The notes under the pieces are model-generated. The model ran no database searches, was not told the origin of the DNA, and saw only the letters and a program-made list of their open reading frames with translations. Source: Trichopria drosophilae (Eukaryota; Arthropoda; Insecta; Hymenoptera; Diapriidae). From it: a DNA stretch of 64,000 bases. Each line of letters starts with the position of its first letter. Position 1 is the first letter of the stretch. Shown here one piece after another: positions 12,541-23,900 of the stretch. The position numbers and the translations under genes are program-made. The stretch covers positions 86,408,001 to 86,472,000 of the forward strand of contig CM059583.1 of assembly GCA_030407085.1 (NCBI GenBank), in the 5' to 3' direction.

Positions 12541-12639
12541 GCGTCGGCGACAGCTTGTGCCAAACGCCATTGTTTCCACAAGCATCTCGTGTCATTTTCG
12601 CATCACGGTATCGAAAGCTGACCTAACGAACTACCGATC

Positions 12640-12978
12640 TCCGGTGCAAAAAGCGGTGGTGGTGTACTTATTGCCCTTAAGAAGAGCATTTCAGTTACCA
12701 CATGCGACTTACGGTATGCTTACCCAACGGCCGAACACGTCTTCATCAGAGCGCGTTTGAAAGGGCGGTTGTACATATTTTCTGTTTCTTATTTTTCACC
12801 TGCATCTCCCAGCTCAGTATATCATGAATACACGCACTTATGGAGTATTTTGTCGAAAAAATACACAGACTGCGAATGGATAATTTTTGGTGATTTTAAT
12901 TTGCTGAATATTCTTTGGAGCTACAAGGCCGATAGTCTTAATTACGAAAGAAGAGGACACTACTTTACGCATAACAAT
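12640..12978 (+). pseudogene. LINE endonuclease fragment
   Basis: The frame reads GGVLIALKKSI and, after a frameshift, KGRLYIFSVSYFSPASPSS and DCEWIIFGDFNLLNILW. GDFN is the conserved motif of the apurinic-type (exonuclease-endonuclease-phosphatase) domain in non-LTR retrotransposons. The relic is cut at about 12980 by a mariner terminal-repeat fragment. Confidence 0.75.
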
Positions 12979-12979
12979 A

Positions 12980-13193
12980 AATTGATTCCAAATCCGTGAG
13001 AAAAAATAGGGGTTTCCATTTAAAAAATCAAACTTGACCCTGAAATAACCCTTAAGAACTTGTTCAAGGTCAAATTGAATATCGCCATTAAATAGCCAGG
13101 GAAAAATCCTTCTACTTTTGTCCGAAACATTTTCCCAAAAAAATGCACTCCTGCTGAGATATTTCGCCGTCCCGGGACTTTTGGCGGACCCTG
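12980..13193. repeat. Terminal fragment of the 53.2-kb mariner-like family
   Basis: The sequence from GAATCCGTGAG to GGACCCTGTA matches the right inverted end of the element at 53200-56511, including AATATCGCCATTAAATAGCC and the terminal CCCTG followed by TA. It is about 215 bp with only one end recognisable: a solo end or MITE-like derivative. Confidence 0.8.
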
Positions 13194-13359
13194 TATACAT
13201 AAAAAAGGGAATTTAACTTATAAGAAGAAACAATTAAATGTCGTTTCGTCTAAATCTATTTATTTACATATAAGACAACTTAACGGACGCATTTGAAGCC
13301 TAAGGAAAATTTCATGCCAATTTAGTTGAAGGTTACATGCTTTCATTTCATAAAATTTA

Positions 13360-13960
13360 ACATGCGATGTTTTCATGGCATCGAACGCACATTTTCCGTT
13401 ACACTGGTTGTGCTTGTTCACTCGGATATTTACTTCGTGACGATGATACCCCCTCTATTGATCAACTTTACTCCGTGCCTCGTTCTTCTAGCACTGCCCC
13501 TCTCTTCTTTATCCGCGCCGGCACCTCGTCTTCGGTTAAGTGTGCACGTGTAGAAGATACGCATACTACCACGTCGCCCCTGTTTGAGACAACTCATGCT
13601 TCGTCAGTATCAATTGACGCTCCGTCGATTGTATCTCATGTTCACACTCCCGCTGAAACGATTAATAATGCTACTGCTTCGATGCTTTCGCACTCATATT
13701 TTCTATTAACGCAATCCACCTTCTCTATTATTGTTACCTGGCTCTCAGTCGGCTTGCGTAATCTAGTCATCGAAAAGAAAGAAATTTGGGAAATTAATGC
13801 GTATGGATCTATTTCCTGATCTTTTTGCTCCAGATGGCATCATTATTTTCGTTAATGAATTTTTAGCTCGACCGCCTTTCCAATTGCTGCATAGGGTATG
13901 GTCGCGAAATGGGAATATATTTTATAGGCGTGATGCTGACAAATTGTAACAGAAGATTAT
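13360..13960 (+). pseudogene. CR1-like LINE ORF1 relic (plus strand)
   Basis: An open frame of 150 codons (13367-13819) is followed in a neighbouring frame by FVNEFLARPPFQLLHRVWSR and NGNIFYRRDADKL. That block resembles the C-terminal domain of CR1-type ORF1 proteins; the minus-strand LINE at 15.6-19.6 kb has the equivalent KFVYIYRGIVHYRHM. It lies upstream of an endonuclease relic on the same strand, as ORF1 should. Frameshifts and stops show decay. Confidence 0.55.
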
Positions 13961-14719
13961 TTCTCACTTATAAAATTACACTTGCCCTCTCGTTCAACTG
14001 TAACTCGTACTTTCAAAAACAAATGTTGTAAATGAGGTGTTTGTGTATAAAAATTTCGGTTCGACATCGTCGTGCCATCTGTGCGCCAGCGCTAGCAGCT
14101 TGAATTACGAAATCTATCGCGTTTATCGGCTTCCTGAGGGAGCAACATGCGAATTTGAACTTCGCGGAATTTTCCAGGAATTTACTTACAAATTAATGCC
14201 ACATGTGGCGTAATTGCCGCGTTTCATGGAGAAGTTCATGAAAATTTCCGTTAGTTCAAAGGCTTGCTATGACGCGTGCAGCACGTTCTCTTGCCTCTTA
14301 TATTTTTCTTACGCGAATTACTCTCACAGTATCCTGACTTTTCGTGGACCGTGGATCTGTCGAAAATCCTGTCAGGTCACGTAAAGGTCTAGGAAATTCG
14401 CGAAGTGAACGCTCAACTCTGCGCACAATTGGATTCGATTTGCGTGTAACACGTGCGTCCATCTTTCAACGGAAGACGCGTCTTGTTGTGGAGATATATA
14501 ACTTTATCGCCATTCATTCCTGTCCACACGAGTGAAAATGAGTGTACTCAAATAAATTATAATTATAATAGTGAAACCTAATCCTGCCTTCACTTACTTA
14601 TTCACATTGAGACCTGCATATACACCCAGTGGGACTGCAATCACCCGAGGACTTTTGAAGGTAATGCATCCACAAACATGCGGAAAATTCTATAAACTCT
14701 ATTCATGTTTTTCAGAGTA
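13961..14719 (+). other. Degraded sequence between LINE ORF1 and endonuclease relics
   Basis: Probably part of the same old plus-strand LINE by position, but no confident domain. The 63-codon open frame at 14344-14535 is unrecognised. Confidence 0.35.
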
Positions 14720-15582
14720 ATATAAATTCGTTGCGGGCTCACTTTGCCCAAGTTGAACAGTTTATTCAGACCACTAATCTTCATTTACTTGCGCTGTCTG
14801 AAACTTGACTGAGTCATCTTTTTTCGTCCAGTGCACTCAGTATTCCGTCATATAACCTAGTGCGGAATGATAGGGCATTGTGGTCCACAGTTAGTAATAA
14901 GTATGTTCTAGGTGGAGGAGTAGCGTGCTACCTTCATGAATCGTTAGTTTATAATGTGTTAGAATCATTAATCAGTGCGTCTGTAAATGACCTGGAATAC
15001 CTCGTATTAAATGTAAAGCTACCGCAAAATACTGGTTTACTATAAGCTATCATATATCGACGGCCTGAAGGTCACATGCTGTCAGATTTTATAAATAAAC
15101 TTAATTGTTATATGTCTACGTTCAAAAATATTATTATTACGGTGATTTAAATTGCGACCTATTGAGCTTTAGTTACAGCTCGATCTACCTTAGGGGTAAT
15201 GTGGGCGATTATTCATTGTTTTCGGTCCCATTCAGTGCAACACATCACACATTCCATTCCAACACGCATACGCATATAGATGTGTTCTTGGTTGATTCTC
15301 CGATTAAGTCAACAACTCCTTTCGTAGCAGGGCACGATATGATAGGCATTGAATACAAAATTGAATGTTTTTCTCATCGGCGTAAGTCGATTAAATTTCG
15401 CGATTTCATCAACTGTAATACTCAATCCCTGGAAAGGGATATGAAACGAAGGTTATAAATAAATTGCTCAGAACTCTGTAATCAAGACACGTTGCAAATG
15501 CATTTGATTTCGGAGACACTATCCACCTTTTATTCTTCCGTCAATCAAGTTCTAGATGATCACGTGCCATTCGTGGTCAGTA
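14720..15582 (+). pseudogene. CR1-like LINE ORF2 relic, endonuclease half
   Basis: Broken frames read LLALSET, SIPSYNLVRNDRALWS, YVLGGGVACYLHESLVYNVL, HIDVFLVDSP and VAGHDMIGIEYKIE. These parallel the intact-looking endonuclease of the minus-strand LINE (ILLSETWFNTH, KKGGGVAMYLHKS, YGHDLIDIEYKVE). The reading ends at NQVLDDHVPFVV at about 15580, where the minus-strand LINE tail begins. The downstream half of the same ORF resumes at about 21010. Confidence 0.8.
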
Positions 15583-16042
15583 ATTCAATTGAATTTGAAT
15601 TTGAATTTATTTTTGGCTTGAGGGGAAACCTCTTGGGCCAACCATTACAAAATAGATACATATAAAAATAATTCATACATAAATATACAAAAGAGCTTAA
15701 ATATAAGTCAGAGTGGAAGTAAAGTGGGTTTAAATGAATATCGCTACGTAGAGCATAAAAGGTATACAAAAATAATAAAAATAACGCAGTGAGTGGACAG
15801 TTACATATATATTCCGTTATCGCAGTGGGGAATACAGCGAGTGGTTACAACTAGCAGTATAAGCGCGTGTGTGGTAGTGGCGTGTTATCGCATAGGAGTG
15901 ATATCGAACGATGGGTTGGAGAACAAGAAAAGTCGAAGTTTTCCCTTAAATGACGTAACATTGGCACTAGAGCGGATGTTGGTTGGCAGGGCATTCCAGA
16001 GTCGAGTTGATGTGATGATTAAAGAGCGCGCAAATACTCATG

Positions 16043-18793
16043 CTAATGAGGCTGCACACGAAGTTCACTAGTGGAGCACGGTCTTAGTATTCGACTTGTG
16101 CTTTCATTACGCCACTGATACCGATCATATAGATGTTTCGGTATCCTTGTTGTGAGGACATTATAGGTGATGATGCCTATAAAGTATAATCGGCGAGATG
16201 CGGTTGTAAGCCACTGAAGTTCCTCACGATATGGGGTGATGTGATCGACTCGGCGCAGTCCATAAATAAATCGAATGTCCGCGTTGAGCAGCCTTTCAAC
16301 CTTGGTTTTCTGCAGGGCGTTGATATCATTATAGACAGCACAACAATAGTCAAGATAGGGTAGGAGCAGTGTGTTTACTAGAGTCTCACGGAGATCGAGA
16401 GATAACAAAGCACGGTTTTCTCTAAGTTGGCGTAGAGTATAAAACACACGCTTAGACATTAGAACAAGGTGTTCTTTCCATGATAGTGTGCTGTCAATAA
16501 TGAGACCAAGATTTTTTGCTGACTTAACCCAGGGTAAAGTGATGTTGTTGATTACCAATGGAGGAAGAGAATCAAAATCAAGGTTGCTTAGATAATATGA
16601 GCCACCAACGAGTAGTGCATTGGTCTTCCTTAGATTAAGCTTAAGTCCATTCTCATCCGCCCACTGGCAGAAGTTCTCTACATCAGTTGTTACTTTCTGG
16701 ATCGCCATTGGTAACTCAGAGATGTGGCACTTTAAGAATATTTGGGTATCGTCAGCAAATATCATGTGATTACAGTGCTGGAGGACCGAGGGAAGGTCAT
16801 TGATGAAGATCGAGAATAGAAGTGGTCCAAGAACCGAGCCCTGAGGCACTCCAGCACCAACTGATAGCCATGATGATCGCTGGCCATCATCAGCTGTAAC
16901 TGCTTGCTTTCGTCCGGACAAGTATGATGCAAACCATCGTATAGCAGTCACAGAAAGATTTGCATTTTTAAGCTTATCGATAAGAATAGAATGACTGACG
17001 GTGTCAAATGCTCTGCTAAAGTCGAATAAAATAAGGACTGTTATCATGCTGTTATCTATAGCCTGCCTGCAACATTTCGAGACGTAGAGAAGAGCAGTTT
17101 GGGTGCTATACCCTTTGCGGAATCCAGATTGGAACGGGTTGAACCATTATCGTTTACTAAGATAGTTAGTCAGTTGGTTAAAGGCAATGCGTTCAAGGAG
17201 CTTAGAGATCGCTGGTAATATAGCTATTAGGCGGTAATGAGCTTGGCAGGTGGGTTGTGGAATCTTATGAATAGGGATCATGAGTAAAGCCTTCCACTCA
17301 GAAGGAACGATTGACGAGTTAAACGATTCGTTGAATAGATAGACTAAGTACGGAGCTAATACAGAAAAGGTTTTGGTGTAAAAACTAAAGGGAATCATAT
17401 CGTTACCGAGCGCTTCTGATTTTGCACTAGCAAGACAATCAGCAACATCACTTATCACGATGTTAGAGAAAAAGAATTTGTCGTCGCTAAAGTCCGAAGG
17501 GAGATCCAGAATTAGGGTACTGTAGATTTGTGCAGTGAGATACCGGTGTCGTATGGTAGGGATTGAGCTCATCAAGAGTGCAACACAGCACAGAAGTACT
17601 TTTCTTTGATTTTATTAGCCCTAATTTCCGTATTTCTTTCCACAAGATTTTAGAGCCCCGGATGTTATTGATGCGGTCCCGATAATAAAGTTCCCTAGCC
17701 AAGTTCTAGGCCCTTTTGTTAGTTTTATTGGCACTAATAAGCTGATGTTTTAGCAATGGATCTCTAGTCCTCCTGTATGCCTGTAAAAGGGTGTTGCTCT
17801 CCTTCTTCAGTTTCAGTAAATCTAATGTAATCCAAGGTGAGGGTTTGTGGGTCGGGGTAAAGGTGTGCAATGGAGCGTGTTTATCGAAACATTCTAGTAG
17901 ATTTGTATTGAGCGTATTGGCAAGTTCATGTACGCTAGATTCTGAGCTAGGAGCGTTGAACAAGCTCCAATCTGAAGATCATTAAGTAGGAGAGAACAGT
18001 CAAAGGATCTATAATCACGACATGTAATAGGTGTTGGATTAAAACAGTCCGTCTCGACTTTGTATTCGATATCGATAAGATCATGGCCATAGACAAACTC
18101 AAGGTTGTGGTGAGAAGAGCTAATTATATTGTCAAGCTTGTCGACGATACAGTGGTCGATCCAGGTATCTGCGCGGCTGGTGTGATTTGTCGGTAGGTAG
18201 GAGACAATTTGCAGGTCGTTAGCCGTGGCAAGATTTTTTAGATAAGTGGAATCAGAATGATCTCGGTTTAGGTCGATGTTTAGGTCACCCATGATAATGA
18301 TACCACTATAATTGCTTGAATACCTTTGGAAAGCTAATTCAAATTGGTCCAATAAGGCTTTCTTAGGTGGTCTATAGACAACACAAACCAAAATGCGCTG
18401 CTCGGATGGAAAGTCGCTATTTAATTCAGCAATTATGAATTCAAGTGAATTGCCTAGTAATATCGAGCTTTCAGATCGCTCAAGTATTTTGTGTTTGATC
18501 GATTTATGTAAATACATTGCCACCCCACCTCCCTTCTTATATTTGCGGGCATTGCGAATGAGCTGGTAGTCCGTGAGCCTGAAGTGATCATCACGAGAAT
18601 GAGTATTAAACCAGGTTTCGGATAGCAGAATTGCATGGTAAAAATTTTCAGAAAAATAAGATTCAAAATGTTTAAATTTATTTACCGCTCCAAGTGACTG
18701 AACATTTAAATGACCGAGTTTCATATAGACATTAGCAGATGGTCTTGGATGCATAGTACTAGAGCACGTATCGTTTGATGGCGCTAGAGACAA
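16043..18793 (-). pseudogene. CR1-like LINE ORF2: endonuclease and reverse transcriptase, broken
   Basis: The N-terminal endonuclease runs 18793-17894: LGHLNVQSL, SETWFNTHSR, GGGVAMYLHKS, GDLNID and GHDLIDIEYK. After a frameshift near 17.9 kb comes the linker (HKPSPWITLDLLKLK), an amber stop at 17703-17705, a second shift near 17.57 kb, then RT. RT motifs include FSFYTKTF, ISKLLERIAFNQL, a stop at 17144-17146, FQSGFRKGYSTQTAL, FDFSRAFDTVSHSIL, GVPQGSVLGPLLFSIFIND and the catalytic FADDTQIF. The C-terminal portion ends at 16043. All key residues survive; only the frame is damaged, so the copy is moderately young. An EN-RT of this type copies its own mRNA at a nicked target. Confidence 0.88.
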
Positions 18794-18811
18794 GTGACAA
18801 TGAGCTTGGCG

Positions 18812-19630
18812 TCATTTAGTGATTTTTGTTAGATCTTCTTCACAGGTTATCGCAATAGCCGTTTCACCTCGCATATGCCGGTAATGGACAATTCCTCGAT
18901 AGATGTAAACAAATTTGTTCGGATCGGTTTTTACAATAGCGCGGGCTTTTTTAAGAAGGTTGAGGGTATCACTTGGTAGAGATTCGTTTACATATATGCG
19001 ATAGACTGCGAGAATATCTTTGACTTCCGCGATAACGTCGAGCAAACTTGCAATTTTCAACGCAATCTTAATCAGATCATGATTTTGTGTTTCTGGAAGA
19101 CCCGATAAAGTAAGCTCACAGTTTCGTAATTCATAAGCCATGCGGGCTTTATCAACCTGGAGGGCTCGAACGGCAGTTTGAAGCACAGTGACATTTGAGT
19201 CAATTGCGTTGACCCTTTCTTCGAGCTTCAGTATGCGATCAAGTTTAGGATTTTGCTGCTTATTAAATTTGTCCTGTTTGTCTAGATAAAGCTGAAACGC
19301 GGGCGGGATGTGAAGATTTGTCGCATCGCTAGTAAAGGACGCAATCGATGATCCACTATTTGAACGTGTGAAGCGCAGTATGGGAGGGTGAAGCGAGTCA
19401 TTGGGCTTCCTCTTTTTAGACGGGCCCACTTCGGAATTTAAGCAGCAAACTATGTTGCCGGCGTTAGTATTCAAAGAAGAAGCGGGTATGCAAGTAAAAT
19501 GAAATTTCCACTTACAAGCAACACATGTGCGCGCGAGATCGTCCTCAATTTGTAATTTACATGTAACGCAAAGCTCCATTGTAAATACACACGAGCTTAG
19601 CAAATATATATATACGTATAGTAAAAACAC
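18812..19630 (-). CDS. CR1-like LINE ORF1 protein
   Basis: 272 codons open. The likely start is the second Met (MELCVTCK, about 19579), since the first 17 residues are hydrophobic and lie near the microsatellite. The N-terminus has a Cys/His cluster (CVTC, CVACKWKFHFTC), like the PHD-type finger of CR1 ORF1 proteins. A coiled-coil follows (ILKLEERVNAIDSNVTVLQT), then a folded C-terminal domain (ELTLSGLP, KFVYIYRGIVHYRHM, CEEDLTKI). These proteins bind the element RNA. No internal stop, unlike ORF2. Confidence 0.8.
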   Translation of the reverse strand: MFLLYVYIYLLSSCVFTMELCVTCKLQIEDDLARTCVACKWKFHFTCIPASSLNTNAGNIVCCLNSEVGPSKKRKPNDSLHPPILRFTRSNSGSSIASFTSDATNLHIPPAFQLYLDKQDKFNKQQNPKLDRILKLEERVNAIDSNVTVLQTAVRALQVDKARMAYELRNCELTLSGLPETQNHDLIKIALKIASLLDVIAEVKDILAVYRIYVNESLPSDTLNLLKKARAIVKTDPNKFVYIYRGIVHYRHMRGETAIAITCEEDLTKITK

Positions 19631-19646
19631 TCACACACACACACAC

Positions 19647-19733
<87 letters not shown>
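19631..19733. repeat. (CA)n microsatellite
   Basis: About 100 bases of nearly pure CA with a few interruptions. Frames of alternating Thr-His or Val-Cys across it are artefacts. Confidence 0.97.
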
Positions 19734-19734
<1 letters not shown>

Positions 19735-20530
19735 GCTCGCAGTAAATAACACGCGCAAAAATAATCACGAACACAGCAAGCGTACACGCAGTAGTAATCG
19801 CAATGGAGGGGCACGTGAACCGTACGCGCCTCTAGCAGCGCGCAAGATGATTATCCGAACCGCTATATACGGACTGAGCTGAGCGTGTAGTGGGACGCAC
19901 ACGTGCTCGGAACGAACTCACCGATAGGCGGGCGAGTCAAGTCCAAGAGGTATCGGTTGTTCGAAGAGAAATTGACAGCTATGCGAATTACTGCGAAAAA
20001 CTTCAATAAAAGAACCCCGTATTGTGTATGTTTTTGACCTCTTGCTCACAAAATCCAATTTCCTCACATATGATAGGTTCCGTCAACTCCAAGAGCAGCA
20101 GACCGTAATTTTATTTGAACTGCAATTCCTGCAATTTTCGATGATCGGATGCCGGTGATTGGCTCGCTGCTACCTTTCCAGACGTATGACGTCACCACGA
20201 GAGCCGGTGAATAGCATGTGGAGCAACTGTCATTTCCAACATTGTAGCAAGGAATAAATGCTTCAAATATTCCGGATTGAAGACTCGAACACTCAAAAAA
20301 CTCACAACAGACACAACCCGAGCCGATCCGGAAGCAAGTCACTAGAATTTGAACTCCCAAGAAAGCGATTTAAGTTAAAAAATTCATTCGTAAGTGCGGA
20401 GCGAAAATAGACACGACTGCTCTACTTACCGCCATTAACATATAATTGTGGCTGTAAATTTATAAGGGAAGCAAGACCAGTAATACAATTTTAGATAAGA
20501 ATCAGCGATACAACTATCTGCGAACATGTC
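19734..20530. other. No gene seen
   Basis: Between the 5' end of the minus-strand LINE and the SINE. It could include the LINE 5' leader. No coding signal recognised on either strand. Confidence 0.45.
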
Positions 20531-21000
20531 GTCGGCGTGATAGTCGAACGGGCTAAGGCGTCAGTCTTAGTCCGCCCGAACTGAACGTCGCGAAGGTCCC
20601 GAGTTCGAATCCCCGTCCCTGCAATTTTCTCTGCTTATGTCCAGTGTGGAATAATCGGGGAACCTTGCTGGGCGAAGGCACAAATTTGGGACCGCTGCCG
20701 ACCCCAGTCGGCAGTTATCGGTACCGTCAGCGTCTTATCCGCGGTCGGTACGTCGTGGGTCTTATCTCGGATAAAGATGGGATAAGCCCCGCGTCGTACT
20801 TGCTATGGCACAGACCACCGAATCTGCTGGTAATACCGATATTGGGGTAGGGGGGACTGGCTCTGGGTGGGTGTATCTGCCTTGTTCTGTCATGTACTGT
20901 CTGCCTTTTCCTGTACCTCTCCACCCGAGAGCCGACCCGCAAGTAGACATATTCGTCATTAACGCGGAGGAAAGTTACCTGTCCTTTATCCTTTGTCCTT
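20531..21000 (+). mobile_element. tRNA-derived SINE, copy 1 (full length)
   Basis: Head is tRNA-like: GTCGGCGTGATAGTCGAACG then GGCTAAGGCGTC (A-box region) and GAGTTCGAATCC at 20601-20612 (B box). The shape fits a class II (Ser/Leu-type) tRNA. The body contains CAATTTTCTCTGC, GGGACCGCTGCCGAC, CAGTTATCGGTACCGTCAGC and CGAGAGCCGACCCGC. The 3' tail is TCCTTTATCCTTTGTCCTT. Copies 2-4 are at 29551, 45677 and 56645. It interrupts the older plus-strand LINE. Transcription would be by RNA polymerase III from the A/B boxes. Confidence 0.88.
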
Positions 21001-21009
21001 CTTGTCGTT

Positions 21010-22625
21010 ATCAAACTCCTCAGGAAAAATTCAGCTCCATGGAGCACCAACGATTTAAAGCAGCAAATTAAATGTCCAGAGCATCTCTATTCTAGAGCGA
21101 AACGTACTCGTGACAACCTTCTGATGGGACAATATAGAGAGTTACGTATAACAATGAATGCTTACTATGCGTCGATATCGTCAGTTCATCTTGCTTGCAC
21201 CGAGTCACAACTCAGACAAATAATACATACTCAGATCAATGAAAATTCGCCAACATTTGCCTTTCCTCTATTACAACCAGATGAAGTTCATGGTGCTCTC
21301 CTACATAATTCTCGATATCAAAAGTTTTCAGTCCAGATGGGTTGCAAATCATCCATCTTAAAAGAGTTCTCTCTGTCATTGTAATACCCTTCTCAGCTAT
21401 CTTTAATTTCTCACTTCAGTCAGGGGCTACCCATCGTTGTAGAAACTATCATTTATCATACCACTCAACAAACTTGCACATCCAGCTTCCCCAAGTGATA
21501 CGCGTCCGATTGCAAATCCACCGCATATTTCGAAGATACTAGACACGTTAGTAACTAGACAAGTAGTTACCTATCTTGAGACTAATAGTCAGACATCCAG
21601 GACAGTTTGGTTTTCGGTCTAACAATTAGCGAAAAGAAGACCAAAGCAATTATATTTGGGACGAGAAGCCACGCCGCTAAATTGGATATAATGGTATTGT
21701 CCCCAATTCTGGTTAATGATTACGTTGTACCATGTGTGAGTGAAGTTCGTGATCTTGGGGTTTATCCTCCGTCAGATCTTACATGGAATCGTCACATCTC
21801 CTCTGTTAACTCTAAAGTCCATTATACACTCCACAGGCTTCGTTTCAGAGGGGCTAGCCTTCCGTCCTCAGTTAAATTGGCTTGGGTCAACGCGTTGATT
21901 GTGCCGCTCTCAGACTTTGGCTACTTATTATTCTCCGACGCATCGGCTTATCTAGTCACCAAACTTCGTCGCCTATTGAAGTCAGCATTGCGCTTTGTTT
22001 ACCGATTAAGAACCGACCAATCCATAACACCATACTGGAAGAAAGAAAACTGGCTTACAATTGAGGATCGCCAGAAATATTATCGTGATACACTCACCGA
22101 TCAGGTTCTTCATACGTCGCAGACTAAATGTATTCGGAATAGATTGATCCCATGTCAAACTTCCTTAAGACAGAGTGCTCGTTTGAACTCTACGTCTTTC
22201 TATCTTCCGGCATGTCAAACAAATTATTTCTCAAATTCATTTTTGATAATGGTCATAAGATCCTGGAATTTGTTACCATCCTGCCGTCGCACCACTCGAT
22301 CTCAAGACGCTTTTAAATTAGGCCTCATGTTACACTTAAAACGTCTTGTTTCCAATGCAACATGAATCGACTGAAACCGTGTTAGTCTTCATGCAAATTG
22401 TTTGGTTTCTTTTTTAATTACTATGCGTTACCAGTAATAGTTTTGTTTGTATAAAACAGCGACTTGCGGCGATGGTCCACCAGCGACCGCGACTACTTAG
22501 ATTAGATATTAAGTTTAGTTTAGTTTAGTTTTTAAGTTATGTTTGTAACACTCTTGTTAACTGTGATTTGTCCACGGACCTAATATCCAGGACAATAATA
22601 AATGGTATCAAATCAATTCAAATCA
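21010..22625 (+). pseudogene. CR1-like LINE ORF2 relic, reverse-transcriptase half
   Basis: The frame resumes with KNSAPWSTNDLKQQIKC and RAKRTRDNLLMGQYRELR, the linker between endonuclease and RT, then FPLLQPDEVHGAL. After frameshifts, the RT thumb/C-terminal part is open at 21607-22365 (SEKKTKAIIFGTRSH, LGVYPPSDLTWNRHISS, YWKKENWLTIEDRQKYYRD, MVIRSWNLLPSCRR). The palm with the catalytic ADD motif is missing: the reading jumps from VTYLETNSQ to the region after the active site, an internal deletion. The 3' tail at 22600-22625 is AATCAATTCAAATCAA. Same strand and family as 14720-15582. Confidence 0.85.
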
Positions 22626-22626
22626 A

Positions 22627-22905
22627 AGGACTTGTTGAAGGTCAAATTCAATATCGCCATTAAATAGCCAGGGAAAATCCTTGAACTTTTGTCTGGAACA
22701 TTTTCCTGGAAATGCACTCCCGCTAAGTTAATTCGCAGTTCCGGTACTTTTCAGTGTAACCTTGAAATGACCTTGCCGGAAAAATAAACCATATCATATT
22801 CAGACGTAAAATGTTGTGCTCTTTCAGAATCCGTGAGAAAAAATAAGGGTTTCCATTTAAAAAAACAAACTCTACCTGTAAATAACCTTCAAGATCTTGT
22901 TGTCT
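22627..22905. repeat. Terminal-repeat fragment of the 53.2-kb mariner-like family
   Basis: Contains GAAGGTCAAATTCAATATCG, CGCCATTAAATAGCCAGGG, TTCCGGTACTTTT and CAGAATCCGTGAGAAAAAAT, in the order of the right arm of the element at 53200-56511. It covers about one of the ~277-bp subunits. Confidence 0.75.
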
Positions 22906-23194
22906 AATAATATAATCTGTCTAATAATATGGGATTTAAAAATAAGAGAAAAAGATCATTCAGGTTGACATTCATCTTCCTCCATATATATAAATATTAT
23001 CATCTAAGGTGGCTATGGAAGCAAGATTTTATAAGTGACTCGATAAAGAGTTCCAGAATCGTTTAATAGCTATTCAAAATGTGTTTGCAAATATATTAAT
23101 TCTATGTGTGGGGAGAATGTAAAGAGACGAATGTAGACGAAATTTCTGCCCAAAGAATCATAAACCGAAATAACACTTCCTGAGAGATATCGTG
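22906..23194. other. No gene seen
   Basis: AT-rich spacer containing TATATA runs. Nothing supported. Confidence 0.45.
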
Positions 23195-23550
23195 GTGGGT
23201 ATGTAGTTAAAAGACCCCGCACAAACCTTATGGGAAGTGGCCCTCGGTTAAATTCGCTCAAACTATTGTATGCCCTTGGTGTTCTGATGAAAAGTATCCC
23301 TGGCCACAAAACTTGAAAATGAATAGTTTTTTCTACACGTACGTTCTAAGTACAGCGCGATTTGCCTTGAAGACGAATGCCATTATTTGTTCATAGATTT
23401 CAACGCTATATTTTTTAATGCAACTGGCCTGTAAAAATTTGCAAAGACCATTTCTGAGAGCTCGAAGCCTTCTCATTCAGATGCCAATAAAAAAATTAAC
23501 ATACGAAGTGAGATAAAAAAGTTACAGCCCATTTTTTCAAAAAAGGTAAG
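23195..23550. repeat. Dispersed repeat, inverted relative to 28640-28990
   Basis: Shares CCTTATGGGAAGTGGCCCTC, CTACACGTACGTTCTAAGTA and TTGCAAAGACCA with the reverse complement of 28640-28990, with moderate divergence. The open frame at 23070-23309 is inside it and unrecognised. Family unknown. Confidence 0.75.
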
Positions 23551-23764
23551 GATTTTTTGTTTAAATTAGACATTGTTAAATTGAAAATGCTTTGCTAGAA
23601 TATCGTTACTAAGACAAAAGGTGGCTTGTATATATTTTATCTGACGTTTTTACGCGAGTATGTGCGTGGGTCCTGCTGTCAGCATCATCCAGGATCAACG
23701 ACATGGACGTGTCAGGACACTAATCCCATCGGAGTGTTGGTTTAAAGTGAGTCCCCTTACCTTT

Positions 23765-23900
<136 letters not shown>

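Larger units (their letters stand above)
15583..19630 (-). mobile_element. CR1-like LINE, minus strand, near full length
   Basis: About 4 kb carrying ORF1 (zinc-binding and coiled-coil) and ORF2 (endonuclease plus reverse transcriptase) in order. Its 3' tail is a short run of ATTCAA-like repeats (15583-15611 on the plus strand: AATTCAATTG, GAATTTGAATTT). Such tails are usual for CR1/L2-type elements. ORF2 has stops and frameshifts. It sits inside the older plus-strand LINE. The 5' end merges with a CA microsatellite at 19631. Confidence 0.85.

Noticed and set aside
15793..16071. 92-codon plus-strand frame
   Set aside because: Antisense to the 3' part of the minus-strand LINE; no similarity.
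20531..20620. Functional tRNA-Ser or tRNA-Leu gene
   Set aside because: The head is followed by a repeated SINE body and recurs at other loci with target duplications; acceptor pairing is poor.
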